Program-made: the position numbers and the translations under genes
Shown here: positions 47,315 to 59,440 of the stretch, piece after piece
Layout of the letters: the number at the start of each line of letters is the position of its first letter
Numbering within the stretch: the stretch's first letter is position 1
Notes under the pieces: generated by a model
Told to the model about the DNA's origin: nothing
Database searches by the model: none
Seen by the model: only the letters and a program-made list of their open reading frames with translations
Assembly (NCBI GenBank): GCA_018806985.1
Contig: JADANN010000402.1
Span: 124,001-188,000, forward strand
Source: Angiostrongylus vasorum
Taxonomy: Eukaryota > Nematoda > Chromadorea > Rhabditida > Metastrongylidae
Direction of reading: 5' to 3'
Length of the DNA stretch: 64,000 nt

Positions 47315-47815
47315 GGCAGGGTATAATGTGATGTAAAACCTGCGATCATTTACAGGGGCCTCACGTGCCTTTTCCACTACACCAACGGTGGCCCTTACTT
47401 TTGCCGTTCTCGTAGCCAGTTTTTTTCGTCCTCTCAACGCGTCCTAAGCCCACCGAGGGTCCCGAATTTCGCTCATCTCTCGGGATCCTTGTAGTTCTAT
47501 TTCATATCGTAACCTGCTATGAAAACAAGAATAGGCATTAAGGAACAGTTAAGACATTGTGATTTTAACTTTAGTTTCAGCTTAACTGGTTCCAATGCCG
47601 ATTTGTGCTTCCTGGACGATTCCCGTTGACGGGTTATTCCCTCGTACTACCGTTAGAACAAAAAACTGGTTTTGAGAAAGGCAGAGCAAGAGCCTCAGTG
47701 GTGCGGTGGATAACACGTGAGCCCTGTGTAGCATCAATCACGTCCTCGAAGCCCAGCTGAACTTCCGAGTCGCACTCTTATCTTTCGATCCTTGTGGTTG
47801 TATCTTTTCTGAGTT
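47315..47815. repeat. FB2 fold-back pair, diverged
   Basis: The left part (~47,315-47,540) opens 'atggcagggtataatgtgatg' (shortened). The right part (~47,565-47,815) runs 'tttcagcttaactggttcc', 'ggtgcggtggataacacgtgag' (shortened) and ends 'ccttgtggttgtatc'. Arms are related in inverse orientation to each other and to the other FB2 loci. Confidence 0.55.
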
Positions 47816-47853
47816 TCAGTTTTCTTCCACGTTACAAAGAAATATTATCTGCT

Positions 47854-48131
47854 ATAGCGCGTATAGCGCAGTGATTAGAGGTGCCCCGCAATAAACACGT
47901 GGTCGTTGGTTCGATCCGGCGCATGGCTTCATTAAGCATTCCATCCCCGGGGCAACAGATTTGTACCAGATATGTCTGGGAGGATAGCAACACTGACTTA
48001 ATACATCGGTAGGCCATTGCAAGTGAGTGTGTAGCCTAGATGTGCATTCCTTCACCTCTAACGATGCATAGCGAAGTCGAATGCATGGCACATCGTTTAG
48101 GGATAGATCAACGTCTAACGCTTCGTCCTTT
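47854..48131 (+). repeat. SINE1 copy, plus strand
   Basis: The head has a good B box ('ggttcgatccggcgc') and an A-box-like 'tatagcgcagtga'. The body and tail ('aacgcttcgtccttta') are diverged. Confidence 0.8.
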
Positions 48132-48868
48132 ATTGATACTTATCATCTACTACGTATTTATTCGGATAAACTCATCCCTGATTTGTCTTCGGCTCAAGAA
48201 TCTGCGAAGGATGGCGTTTTGTCTAGATGTCCAGCTAGTGCCATTACTTCCCTTAGGATGAGGTCTTGCAGACTAGGAGAGTAGATTGAGAATATATGGT
48301 TTAGCGCTATCACCATGGCAGACAAAAAACTTCGTTGATCAGTGAACTGCGTAAAATCATGACATATTTCTAGTCGGATAGATGTATTTTGTGATAGATT
48401 TTGTCGAAATCATCATTCTCATCTAAAAGTGCTATGAAATTTCAGACTTATAGGACGTCCTTTACAGTACCACAATAACAACATACTGGGCGAATAAGTT
48501 ATCTCCATGAAATAGATATCTGGACCTCGTCTTTTGGACTTTAGGATAGAGAAAAATCGTTTGCAGAACGTTAGAAAACCCATACAAATCTCGACGAGGT
48601 TCAGTTTAGAGTGCAAGCCGTGTAGAATTCGAGAAAACTTGTCCACTTTCTAATTTATGACGCTTTCTCTGATCGGGTCAAAGATGTCTCGTCTGTGTTA
48701 CGATTGACACGTCAGTCATTGAGAGACATACATGTGAAAACATATCCATTCATTGATCCATACCACATAGACTTGCACATATACACGCTATACACGCATC
48801 ACCTATATACGCAGATGGGAGTAACGCACGCCCACACATATGTACGTATACATATGTGCTTATATATA

Positions 48869-49140
48869 GGGGGCGCGTGTGGCGCAGTGGCCGGAATCGT
48901 CCTGCCATACACATGGCATCGATTTCCGCGCCCCTGGCCGACCAAGCATTCATCCGGGGTCGGAAAATTGGTACCAGGCTTGTCTGGGAAGATAGCAACA
49001 CTGGCTCGATAAATCGGTATGCCACCACGAGTAATTGCAAAGGCCGGATATGCATCCATGCACCTCCAAACGATGCTTAATGAAGTCTAATGCATGGCGT
49101 ATCCCTCAGGGGATTGATCAGAGCCGAGAGCTTTTTCTTT
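48869..49140 (+). repeat. SINE1 copy, plus strand, after a CA/TA-rich stretch
   Basis: Preceded by an AT/CA-rich stretch (48,770-48,868). Head 'gggggcgcgtgtggcgcagt', A box intact; body 'ggtaccaggcttgtctggg'; tail 'gagagctttttctttttt'. Confidence 0.85.
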
Positions 49141-49944
49141 TTTTATTTATGCTTATGTATAGGTATACACAATGGGCCATATATATATATGCTTCTCTAG
49201 ACGGATCTATTGCTAGAGGATATGCAAAGACTCGCCGGATCCCATATGCTGTTTTACGTTATTGAAGCATTTATGAAGAGCGGCTTAGTGAGAAAAAGCC
49301 ACATGTTTTCATTTTCATAGCACACTTATAAAGCACGTGAAATCAATAATTCTCTATAGCAACAATCCGATAATTTATTCTACTCGAACATATGCATTAC
49401 ATCACTATGGCATAGGAGTTATGGATGCACTACGGTACTCTTGTGAAATTTAACAGTGTTCGTTTCGTCGATGTTATTGCCGTTGTCTAATAAAATACGC
49501 AATCCAAAAGTATGAACAACACAAATATGAGGGCGTTAAAATGTTGTAAAATGAGCATTACAACAGATCCGAGACCATCCAGATTTCTTACACAGCGGAC
49601 GTACGTGGTGAGCAGCACGAGTTTTCGTACTGAGCGCGACCGTAGAGCGTGTCATTTTAAGTCCATTCTTATTAGAGGTTCTGAATCAGAAAAGCTGAAT
49701 GAGAGACTTTTCTCTTGCATTATGAACTACAAACAAATATCCTTATATCGAATAAACCGAGAAATCTTTCGATTTTTCCTATGCAGATGTATACTGTTTT
49801 CTTTTCTATGCACATAACCAAAAGGTTAACAAGAGAAAGTCCTCCATGGCCCGCCCATATTGGCTATTACATCAGTCGCTGAGATATCGATCGATAATTG
49901 ATTTCATATAATTTCAATTAATTTCATATATTCTACATCGTCGT

Positions 49945-50165
49945 ATTGTCTGAACGGATCCCAGCACTTCAATTCGTTTTCCTCGGATTCATCGTCCATA
50001 GTGGTCTTTGAACATTTCGCGTGTTGTTTCGGCTGCTGCTTGAGGAATTCGTCTTCTTTATTGATGATGCAAAATACTGGTTGAGTCGATTGTTCTTGCT
50101 ATTTTGGAGAGAGCCGAACTAAGGCGTTTCCACGTGGATTGCTGGAGAGCGTTAGTGAGGAAGTC
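49945..50165 (+). repeat. RepD dispersed repeat
   Basis: 'gaacggatcccagcacttc', 'ggctgctgcttgaggaattc', 'ctggttgagtcgattgttc', 'ctaaggcgtttccacgtgg' are shared in order with the copies at 9.2 and 24.3 kb. Confidence 0.7.
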
Positions 50166-52170
50166 AAACTAGTACGTTGATTCTTGATGTATTTTGTTAC
50201 TAGCCAGTTCGCCATCCGCTCTCACTTTCCAAATGTTTAGTTTGCGAACATACTTACCAGTAATTTACTTTATATCACCCGCCTGGAAAAAAAACTCGAG
50301 CTTTGGCATAAGTTCAGGAACGGAAAAATGAAAGAGGAAAAAGCGAAGTAGGAAGAAACAAAATAAAGCTGCAACTCTTATACATGACTCATCCTCATGC
50401 GAAGGATGGTGGAACAGCTAGTCTCTAGGCTACGTGGTGCGCCAGTTGGTGGGTTAGGAAGTGTTTAAACATGACCATGTCCCCCTAAGGCCTAGATGGA
50501 TCTCAGGAGATGAATTCGCTGTCTTAACTGACCCGGATTGATTCCTATACTCGTATGTATTTTTCTGGCCATGTGCTATACACGAACATTTGTGTGTTGT
50601 CCTCAGTTTGATCTGCTAAAAAATTTTACAGTCAAGTTAGAGTGAAAGTTCATGGGAAGCAGTTCAAAGCAGTCTTTATAAAGAGACTCCTCTTTTATTT
50701 CAAGAGATTCCAGAAAACAACGTAATACTGTAACTAGTCTTCCAACTGGAATCATGGCAATTCATGGGTACTCTCGCGCCAGAACTAAATGGTTCTTGTA
50801 CGAAAAGCATTGTGTTATTAGTGTCTTTTAACTAGGTAGAGCTGTCATCTGGCGAATCTAGTATGAGGTACGGACGAATGGAAACTTAATTGGCTTTTGA
50901 TTAGAATTACAAGGTTGTGGATACACTTGTGATTCGCAGTGTAAGTTTCGAAATAAATATAAGAAATGTCCAGCGAGTAGGAAGAGCATGGCTGTACGAA
51001 AGCATGGGACCAGCACAATATGTCGCCGGTTCATATAAAAAATATGAACAAGAAAAAATAAAGACAAGAGAGAAAAAATAAATATATGGAGAGTAGTGAA
51101 ATAGCGTGTGTGAGAGAGAGGAAAAGTGTTGAAAGGGTTAATGGGCTAAGAAAGCTAAAGTGGAAGCTATTCTCACAGCACTTTTTGGTAGCGCTGGCGA
51201 GCTGACTCTTACCTAACTTATGGACACTTTATTGCTTTTTGTTATTGACAAACATGGGTGAAGTTGCATAATTTGCATAATTCGGCCTTAAGTTCACATG
51301 AACGTGTCGCTATAATTTACTTAGACGGTAATTCAAAGCAATAAAGTTTCTCTACTTATGGTGTCGTCGGTAGCGTTGGAGGGGTAGCGAAGTGATAATG
51401 GTTCCTTTCATCACGAGCACGATAGTGGAACGATCCTTTCTCGATGGGCTCACCAACTCTCCCACATCTGCGAGGTGGAGGAGTTTTAATTTAGAAGAAC
51501 TGTCCACTACTCACAACCCAAGTGAGAACACTCTAACAAGACTATCCCAGGATCTCAAGAAGAATCGAAAGACGACAATTCTCATTAGCAGTTGAAGCCA
51601 GACGCGAAAAGTTTGAAGACGACGGGTGCGAAGAAACGAATCGAATCTAAGAAATATTGGTATCCTCACAGTAGATGGGAAGAGTGGTTAATCAAAATGA
51701 TTAAAAAATACTGGCTGCTCATTAATTTCTTACTGTTTTTTCTCTTGAAATTCGGTCACATGTCTCAATATTCGGATTTACGACTACTATTATAAGCGCC
51801 AATGTTTCTATATCAATTCCACTTCGATCCGCCCATCTCGTTTTCAGTTATTTATTCTTGTCTACGTCATTTTTTTCATTTCATAAAAAAGTTTTCATAC
51901 GCTGACTCCATTTCTGAGCCATTGATGCTGTTGAGTTTTTCCCTACCCATTCTGTTGACGGTCTCCTCGATCTCAAAGTGGTAAGCACAGATTTCGCTTC
52001 ATCTCGTCAGCAACACACTGCCTACTGCACTATGGACTTCACCGTTTAGCTCCCACGACGGTCTTCCTATCGTAGGTAACTGCTGCGATATGCTTCCATC
52101 TGCTTCACGTCGGGTTTACTGAGTACTAAACATCTGCAATGTTGTAACTAACATCAAAGATTGTGCAAAT
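50166..52170. other. Intergenic, no gene supported
   Basis: Frames at 50,858-51,067 (minus) and 51,392-51,984 (plus) are short and without motifs. No member of the repeat families is recognised. Confidence 0.4.
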
Positions 52171-52176
52171 AAAGGG

Positions 52177-52620
52177 CAAGCCACAATGATGGTGAGATAT
52201 TTGGAAAACTGCGGACCGCAGGTGTCTGCGCTGGAGAACGAACGCACTATCACGCTTTCCGGAAGCTAATGCATTTACCACCACACCCATGCGGGTCCTT
52301 CGTGTTTAGCCTGTCTCTCAGCTAGTTCTATCGATCAGTGCCATCTGCAATCATTCGTCAGCGGGATTGATCTTGTGAGCCCAAATCGGCAATGAACCCA
52401 GTTAAGCTAAGGCTGTAGTCGAAATCACAATGTTAATTTTTTTATTAATCATGTGAACGCGTTAGCCCCCTAGAAATGGTAATAGCGTGTTCGTTCTCCA
52501 CCGCAGACACCAGTGGTCCGGAATTTTGCAAATATCTCAGGTCGATGTGGTTGTGTGTTATATAATACTCTGCACTCGGCCGTGAAAAATTCTACTAGGC
52601 GGTAAATAAAAAAAATTGAC
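52177..52620. repeat. FB2 fold-back, both arms present
   Basis: The minus-oriented arm 52,177-~52,425 has 'gatggtgagatatttgg', 'gaacgaacgcactatcacg' and 'aagctaaggctgtagtcg'. The plus-oriented arm ~52,445-52,620 has 'gtgaacgcgttagcccc', 'agcgtgttcgttctccacc' and 'ggcggtaaataaa'. Same layout as at 28.8-29.2 kb. Confidence 0.75.
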
Positions 52621-52734
52621 AAAGTACAGACTAGTTGTTCCTAAAGTGAATCTCTTACTGGATGTCCCTTTTGTTTTCTTCCGTCTTAACACATTTTTAT
52701 TAGTGTTGGATCACTTCGTATAACCTTGTATTTA

Positions 52735-53000
52735 TTGCCTATTATTTTTTTCATGGCAGGGTGTTATACGAAATACAACCATAATAATGCTGAGATACAA
52801 CCACATTCATGCTGAGATATTTACAAAAGTCGGACCCTGGGTCAGCTTCGAATCCGCAACTCCTCTTTCCGGTGATTCTTTGTTACCCACTGTACCCTGC
52901 TTCGATTTCTGTGAACCAGATTTTTAACCTAACGGTGTTATCAGCAATCAATCGCCAGTGGGTACGGTTCTGGGAGCATAAATAGCTCAAACAGCTCAAA
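52735..53000 (-). repeat. FB2 half unit
   Basis: Begins at 'ttattgcctatta' and 'atggcagggtgttatacg', with 'atgctgagata' duplicated ~25 bp apart, and continues into a diverged middle ending 'aatcgccagtggg'. Confidence 0.55.
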
Positions 53001-53661
53001 TAACAACCGAAAGAGAGACTTAGATACTAAAGTATTTAGTAGAGTTAGATACTACAGCACTTGTCGCATTTTCTCTCGTTCATTATTTTCTTCTTGTTTA
53101 TCATTGCATTATTTGTGCGCAAGAATTGTCGAATCGAATGATCGAGTGAGAATTACAAGAACGAAAGACTAACAAAAAAACTGGCTGACGAGCACTCTAA
53201 TTTGAACTTCAGGTGGTGCTGATGTTTCTGATGTATTTTCTAGCTTAACAGTTCGCGTTGATGTCGAGAAGCAACGTCGGTCACATTTCTGATGATGGCC
53301 GAATCAGCGATCATGAATTACTTGGATGAAACCCTCCATAAACTATTGTAAAGCTACATGGAAAACTTGCTTTCCTTCTCCCTTGTGAATTGCTTCTTGC
53401 ACTACTTGATGAACTGCCATCCGATGTCGCGGAGTTTCTTAACAGTGCTTTTTTCTGCTTTGTTAAAGACAAGAAGCACTTGAAAAACGGCCAAATGGCG
53501 GCTCCAACAAGTGCGCCCGACACCCACATCGGGAAGTACTAGTGAGCTACATCGGCTTCAATTCAGTCCAAATTTTAAACCATGGAAATAATATCTGCCA
53601 TAATAATATAATAAAAGGGAAAGTGGATAACGTACCCGATATCAACGTCTTCATCAACTGT

Positions 53662-53886
53662 CGTTAGAGGAAGCATATCTGGCTTATACAATGATCTATC
53701 TGGCTCTATCTGGCTGGCTTCCGGTGGCCTACCGATGTATCAAGTCAGTTCTGTTATCCTCCCAGTTAGGTCTGGTGATAATTTTTTCTAGTGCGGAGGG
53801 ACGGTGAGTGCGAGACGCCGGATCGAACCAGTGAATAATTCATTGTTTATTATAAGGCACCTTTAACCACTGTTCTACACGAGCCC
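53662..53886 (-). repeat. SINE1 copy, diverged, tail-truncated
   Basis: 'aagcatatctggcttataca', 'ggtggcctaccgatgtatca', 'ccactgttctacacgagcc' are the SINE1 body and head on the minus strand. The 'gctctcggcgttgatc' tail is absent. Confidence 0.65.
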
Positions 53887-53934
53887 CATTAATATAATAA
53901 ACAATGCGTATTTGAGATGTTCTCTCGCAAAAAA

Positions 53935-53958
53935 CTCTCTCTCTCTCTCTCTCTCTCT
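53935..53958 (+). repeat. (CT)n microsatellite
   Basis: An uninterrupted CT run of about 12 units. Confidence 0.95.
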
Positions 53959-54639
53959 ACTCTGTAAGCTCTATAAAGCTGTGTGCCGAAGATCAAAGAT
54001 AAAACTGATGATGCAACCAAAGAACATGAAGCACGATCTCATTACAGCGGGGGGGAGACAACCTTCTTATATTGACTTTTTCGTGATCCTTCCTGAAATG
54101 TGCTACTTTCAAGCACTTATTGCCACCTCACAGACTTCTAAAAATTGTGGTGATGACGTCACTTCGTATGCATGAAATATTATTAAGGAAACATATACGT
54201 CACCTATTGAAAATTGGATCTAATTAACTTTGCCCAAGGCGAGTCTGTGTCACTTAAATAAACTGAAATGGTTTGTCCTTGGTCTTTTTAACCTTTTATT
54301 CTACAGAATTTATTCACTACACAAGGTTATTGCTAGCCACATCACTTTCAAGGTTGATAGGTAGGACCTGAGAAAAAGGCCTAGTGATTGCATTACAACA
54401 AACGACACACGACACTTGAGGGTGTTTGACTTCACCATATCAGCCAATGCCATTCATTGTGATTGACAGTATCGATGATTAGTTAGAGAAGGACAAAAAT
54501 CATATACAGGTAGAGTTCACAGAGATCGACTACTACCTAAAAAGTTAGCTTATCACTTCAGTTTTTGACTGCTATCAGTGACAAAGTAAGCCGTACCGCC
54601 GAATAGTTTTTCTTCAATAATTCATCTCTTGCTTGTTGA

Positions 54640-55440
54640 GTGGTTGATATAACATTTATTCACAAAAACTAACCTTTCGGCGGTTACTCCTCCTTTAGAG
54701 CCTGGAAGGGTCAAACTGGCTCATAATCTACTTAGTCAAGCTCTTTCCCTAATTTAACAGATGAAACTATACATAAATCGCCGTGTTCTTGATAATCACA
54801 TGCTAGGTTGTCACTCCATTCCTTATTCACAAAAGCTGACGTTTCGGCGCATTTCGCCCTCTTCAGAGCTTGGAAGGGTCAAGATGACTTAATAGCAATC
54901 TGGTAGACCTAATACCTTTATAAATGAAACCAAAGAATCACGAAACCTGGATTTCAATCGCATTGGAAACGAAATAAGTTTTTCGCACACTCACCGCTTT
55001 CTATGAGTCTTCCACTAAGTATCTCACGCGGAGACCAACCGTACGGCGTTCACATGGATGGACAATGAGCCGCTCAAACATTAAAATATCAATATTTGAG
55101 AGATTACGAAAGATGAAGAGTGCGGTCAGTACGGTTAGCCTCCAAGTGAAATACTCAATAGAAACCTCGTAGAAAGCGGCGATTGTGCGAGGATTGTAAT
55201 ATTTTGTTTCAACGCGATTGCAGTGTAGTTCTCGTGATTCTTCTGTTGCACTTGTAGAGATTTAGAGATGTTGGGCTGGCCATGCACCCACTTCGAACCT
55301 TCCAAGCTTTGAAGAGGGAGAAATCCGACGAAACGTCGGCTTTTTTTGTGAATAAAGAATAGAGTAACAATCTCTTGTGTGTTTCTGAAGAAAATGCCGA
55401 TCAATGCCGAGGTTAATAAAAAAGTTAGTCCTGGGAATAA
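54640..55440. mobile_element. PLE-derived coding-less fold-back with an extra terminal copy
   Basis: The left arm (54,812-~55,085) contains 'gctgacgtttcggcgcattt', 'cttcagagcttggaagg' and 'gctttctatgagtcttcc'. The right arm (~55,117-55,440) inverts these ('cctcgtagaaagc', 'ccaagctttgaagagggag', 'gacgaaacgtcggc', 'gatcaatgccgaggtt'). Only ~30-50 bp separate the arms and no coding sequence is present. A further partial arm in the left orientation lies just upstream (54,640-54,790), making a partial tandem. Confidence 0.75.
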
Positions 55441-55539
55441 TACATAGATTTTCGTTCGCATTATAAACAGCTTCTTTTAAAAACTCATCGTTTTCTTTTT
55501 TTTCAGCCTTCCAGTTATTGTTGAAAACTAGTCGCACAG

Positions 55540-55710
55540 AGTCTTACATGGGTCTGGAATGTGCCTGACTTGGACCAGGAAAAATTGTCCTGAAGTATGG
55601 CGCGAGGTCACGCGTGATGAGAAGGCAGTCTTCCCTGCGTTTCACTTTTGGATTTTTGAAATTTATGCAAAAGCTTAAAGAATTTTGTGCACGAATCTTT
55701 TTATATATAT
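55540..55710 (-). pseudogene. Remnant of PLE GIY-YIG C-terminus
   Basis: On the minus strand this corresponds to the region of the intact 57-kb element coding for the KTLEVFWIIF...TITRDLAPYF block ('tcatcacgcgtgacctcgcg' matches 'tatcacacgtgacctggcg'). It has stops and no nuclease core. Confidence 0.55.
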
Positions 55711-56429
55711 GCCAGGACATTGAGCCTTACACCAAAACCTTCTTCATTATGTCTTGGTCCCCGATGGGTGCCGAGCTTAGTGTTTAGCTTCGCTTTGAGT
55801 TCCACGTTCTTTCATAAGGGTGCAATGCAGTCTACCCGTTTAGCTAACGTATTCCGTATTCACACCCACGTTCTTTAAAAGAAATCAAGTGCACAGTGCC
55901 CGAATTCATGGAGTCACCGTTTCTCCGTTATATTATACTGAAACCAATATCTATTTATATGATCTTATAAACCGATCTTCTTTTGCTAATGCGAGGTTGG
56001 TATAGGTGTTCGTTGTCGTTGTCGTAGTTGTTGGTGTTGTTGGTCGATGGCTGACGTTTCGGCGATTTCGCCTTCCTCACAGCTTGCACGTATTTTATAC
56101 AGGAATACTTTAATTATTCGGTGGAAAAAAGGCTAAAGTATTAATGATGATCAAACTTTTAAATACATGGTGCGTTAGGACGCTACGGTCAAATGTATTT
56201 CTAAGCCATACTGAACAGAAAGGCTACTCATCGTGATGTTACGAGTGGGACTGGCCCACGCGTTGTTCACGTGGGGTCGCGAGTAAGACACACCCCGGGG
56301 TCGAAATATTATTTTGAAATAGGGCGCCAGGTCACGTGTGATAGTGAGGCATTCGTGTTTCCGGTTCATCTTTGGATTTTTGAATTTTATCCAAAACGCC
56401 CCAAGAGTTTTGCGCGTTGATGCTTTTCG

Positions 56430-57018
56430 CTTACTCCACTGTCGATACATAGAGGACCGCTTCATCGTCTGTTCCACACGGGAACAGATGGATAAGTGCT
56501 TTGAATTGTTAAACCGACAGTCAGAGTATATAAAATTTATACGAGAATAACCAACCGAAAACTGGCTTCCATCCTTAAACATCCAAATAAAGCTCTCAGA
56601 AAGTGGTTATATAACAAAAATGGTATCGTAAGCCAAGTAGTGAAAATATACTGGTTCACTACCTCTCCTCACACATGAAAAAAAGCACTTGTCAAAAAAC
56701 ATGTACCATACCGCTAAAAATATGTGCACAGGAGAAGAGGAAAGGGAGGAATCGCAAAACCTGGCACGAAAAACAGCCATTTCCAATGGCTACGAAGTAG
56801 AAGCCACTCGGGTTAGACAAAAACGTAGGGTAGTTCCCCAAAATAATGTTTCGGACGCAAGTAAGATCCCTTTTAAGCTACCCTTCACATCAAATGAAGT
56901 AAGTTACGCCATTAAGAGATGCTTAAGAAGAAGTGGTCTTGAAAATTATGTAACGATTACTGACATCCCACACAATACCCCACGCTCTCAGCTAGTTCGC
57001 AACCGACCGTCTCTGTGA
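56430..57018 (+). pseudogene. PLE reverse transcriptase C-terminus and linker, broken
   Basis: Reads RYIEDRFIVCSTREQMDK and LLNRQSEYIKF, the region of the Y-x-D-D catalytic motif of Penelope reverse transcriptases (second residue pair here I-E-D, so the first Asp is Glu). After stops near 56,550 and a shift, a linker follows (56,689-57,018) with ARKTAISNGYEVEATR. A further one-base shift near 57,000 separates it from the endonuclease frame. The upstream palm and finger domains are missing, cut off by the inverted left arm. Confidence 0.75.
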
Positions 57019-57538
57019 TCGTTTGTGCAGCTTAGGAAACTGTACGATCTGTCCTAGCGGAAGAGACGGGGATTGCATGAGTTCAGGTATAATATACTTG
57101 ATCTCATGTAACGCATGCGGTGAGGAGTATATTGGGGAAACGGATAGACCACTTTGTGTCCGCATAAAAGATCATCTAGATGGTAAAGCTAAAATTCGTC
57201 AAAATACTCCTCTAGGTACGCATAGGGCACAAAAGCACAACGGCGATGATTTTGAAGTGACTGTACGGATCCTAGCGCAGGAATCGAAAACGCCAACGCG
57301 CAAAACTCTTGAGGTGTTTTGGATAATTTTCAAAAATCCAGAGATGAACCGGAAAGACGAATGCCTCACTATCACACGTGACCTGGCGCCCTATTTCAAA
57401 ATAATATTTCGACCCCGGGGTGTGTCTTACTCGCGACCCCACGTGAACAACGCGTGGGCCAGTCCCACTCGTAACATCACGATGAGTAGCCTTTCTGTTC
57501 AGTATGGCTTAGAAATACATTTGACCGTAGCGTCCTAA
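57008..57538 (+). CDS. GIY-YIG endonuclease domain of Penelope-like element 1
   Basis: An open frame of ~175 codons ending at the stop 57,536-57,538. A Cys motif (CSLGNCTICPSGRDGDC) precedes the nuclease core SGIIYLISC..EEYIGETDRPLCVRIKDH, which has the GIY-like and YIG blocks, the conserved Arg after YIGET-x-x, and a following H. The block THRAQKHNGDDF continues the fold. In Penelope-type proteins this domain nicks target DNA during retrotransposition. It has no start codon of its own and is the C-terminal part of a broken polyprotein, so probably not expressed as a functional protein. Confidence 0.8.
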   Translation, partial: RLCDRLCSLGNCTICPSGRDGDCMSSGIIYLISCNACGEEYIGETDRPLCVRIKDHLDGKAKIRQNTPLGTHRAQKHNGDDFEVTVRILAQESKTPTRKTLEVFWIIFKNPEMNRKDECLTITRDLAPYFKIIFRPRGVSYSRPHVNNAWASPTRNITMSSLSVQYGLEIHLTVAS

Positions 57539-57815
57539 CGCACCATGTATTTAAAAGTTTGATCATCATTAATACTTTAGCCTTTTTTTTCCACCGAATA
57601 ATTAAAGTATTCCTGTATAAAATACGTGCAAGCTGTGAGGAAGGCGAAATCGCCGAAACGTCAGCCATCGACCAACAACACCAACAACGACGACGACGAC
57701 AACGAACACCTATACCAACGTCGCATTAGCAAAGGAAGATCAGTTTATAAGATCATATAAATGGATATATCAATTATCTATGCCGAGGTTTATAGAAAGT
57801 CGGTCTTTTGAGTGA

Positions 57816-58495
57816 AACTAATATCATTGTGCATCGTTAACGTCAAATAAAACATGCTCTCATAATGCCGTTATGGACGCATGAAACAGGTTTAAATAAA
57901 CAAGACCTATAATGTAATGAAATACCATCACGTGTTTCCCAATGATGTCAAGAATAAAAAATCTAACTGTTAAAGAGAACGGTTATTAGCTCTGTACACT
58001 GCGGCCTTCCGGAGTGCAGGGAGTCCATGGATTTCGGGCAACGGAAGGCTTCGTGGGCGGTGAAGAACGCAAAATATTTTTTGTATTATTCAATAAACAA
58101 GCTAGAACATAGCGTCATTGAGTAAATGATAAAACTAAGCCAAGAAGGCTGTCACAGTATTGTCAATAGTATGGATGGTTATGGACAGCTGTGCATATTA
58201 TTTCGACTATGGTTTCAATTGTCTATTCATCTTGCATAATAACGCTCTGTTAGATCACCTGTATCACCTGCACCAGTGAAGATTTCATTCATTTATATCG
58301 TACGCCACGACACCAAGACGGTGCTTGTGAAGAGAATGTTGAGCTTCGTTGGAGTAGAGGTTGGAATAACTCGTTGTTTGGTGAAGCCCCGAACCTGCTG
58401 CATTATATTTTTAAATGACTTCACTGCAAGGCCCAGTTGTACGAGTGTTTGTGATACGTAGACATAAATGGAATGCGCTCATGAAAATATTCATG
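57816..58495. other. Intergenic, nothing recognised
   Basis: Frames are short and without motifs; no repeat family detected. Confidence 0.4.
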
Positions 58496-58499
58496 GATG

Positions 58500-59140
58500 T
58501 AATCACAACGATGCTGAGATATGCTTTACCTTTTTATTTTCTGCTTACTACAATTTTTACGGCAGGGTACTTAGCGAAATACAACCACAACGTTGATGAG
58601 ATATTTGCAAAACATTGTGGTTTCAACTACAGCCTCAGCTTAACTGGGTTCAATGCCGATGTGGGCTCCTCAGATCAATCCCGTTAACGAGTGATTGCTG
58701 ATGGCGCTGATCGATAGAACTAGCTGAGAGAGAGGCGAAACGAATGATCCGCATTGTGTGGCGGTGAACGCGTTATCCCCGGAAAGGACAATACGCGTTC
58801 GTTCTCCACCATAGACACCTGCGGTCCAGAGCTCTGCAAATATCTTAGCAACGTTGTGGATGCTGAGATATTTGCAAAACTCTGACCTCATACCAGATCG
58901 AACTACCATTACCCTGTCCGTGGTCCACGTGTTACACACGGCACCACTGGCACCTTCCTCCTGCCTTTCACTCAGCCAGTTTTTTATTGTATTGGTGCCA
59001 TCAGCAATCACCCGTCATAGGGAATGACCCATGGAGCACAATCGGCATTAAACCTAGTTAAGCTGAGGTTGTAGTCTAAATTACAATATATAACTTTTTA
59101 TCCACTGCCCATATTTTTTCATGGTGGGATAACACGTGAA
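58500..59140. repeat. FB2 composite: two units in opposite orientation
   Basis: A unit from 'ttacggcagggtacttagcg' (58,560) runs in plus orientation through 'cagcctcagcttaactgggt', 'ggcggtgaacgcgttatcc' and 'acgcgttcgttctccacc' to ~58,860. A minus-oriented unit follows from 'gatgctgagatatttgcaaa' (58,858) to 'atggtgggataacacgtg' (~59,135). This gives the fullest view of the family's ends. Confidence 0.7.
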
Positions 59141-59440
59141 ATCCTGTGCTGAAGTATTAGGTATGTTGTAAAATTCAATACACTTGAGTTCCAAGAATTA
59201 AATCTGTGATCCATCACATGATCGCTCCGTCTGACCTCGCGACTACTCTATTCGAGTTCCTTCATATAGGCGAGATTCGTGGGTAATGTTATATGCACCC
59301 AGTAATGTAGCAGAATTCCTTAAATATTTACAAGGGTTGTCGATTTTATGCTCATCAACATAACAGCCTGTTAATGAGGTCTCTAGAGACGGTTCTTATC
59401 TACTTGCTGGCCATCAAATGATGGGAGGGATGAAAATGAT

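Larger units (their letters stand above)
55948..57770 (+). mobile_element. Penelope-like element 1 with near-identical inverted terminal arms
   Basis: Left arm 55,948-~56,428, right arm ~57,285-57,770. Read in opposite senses they are nearly identical, including '(gtt)n', 'gatggctgacgtttcggcga', the block 'ttacgagtgggactggccca' and the end of the GIY-YIG coding region. The centre holds a reverse transcriptase C-terminal fragment (56,430-56,680), a linker and the GIY-YIG endonuclease. The left arm thus carries an antisense copy of the 3' end of the element, replacing most of the reverse transcriptase. Such 5'-truncated copies capped by an inverted end are known for Penelope elements. High arm identity suggests recent origin or arm homogenisation. 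Outermost sequence may extend to ~57,815. Confidence 0.85.

Noticed and set aside
56175..56582. 135-codon minus-strand frame in the left PLE arm as an independent gene
   Set aside because: It is the antisense copy of the GIY-YIG C-terminus carried by the inverted arm, joined to unrelated sequence.
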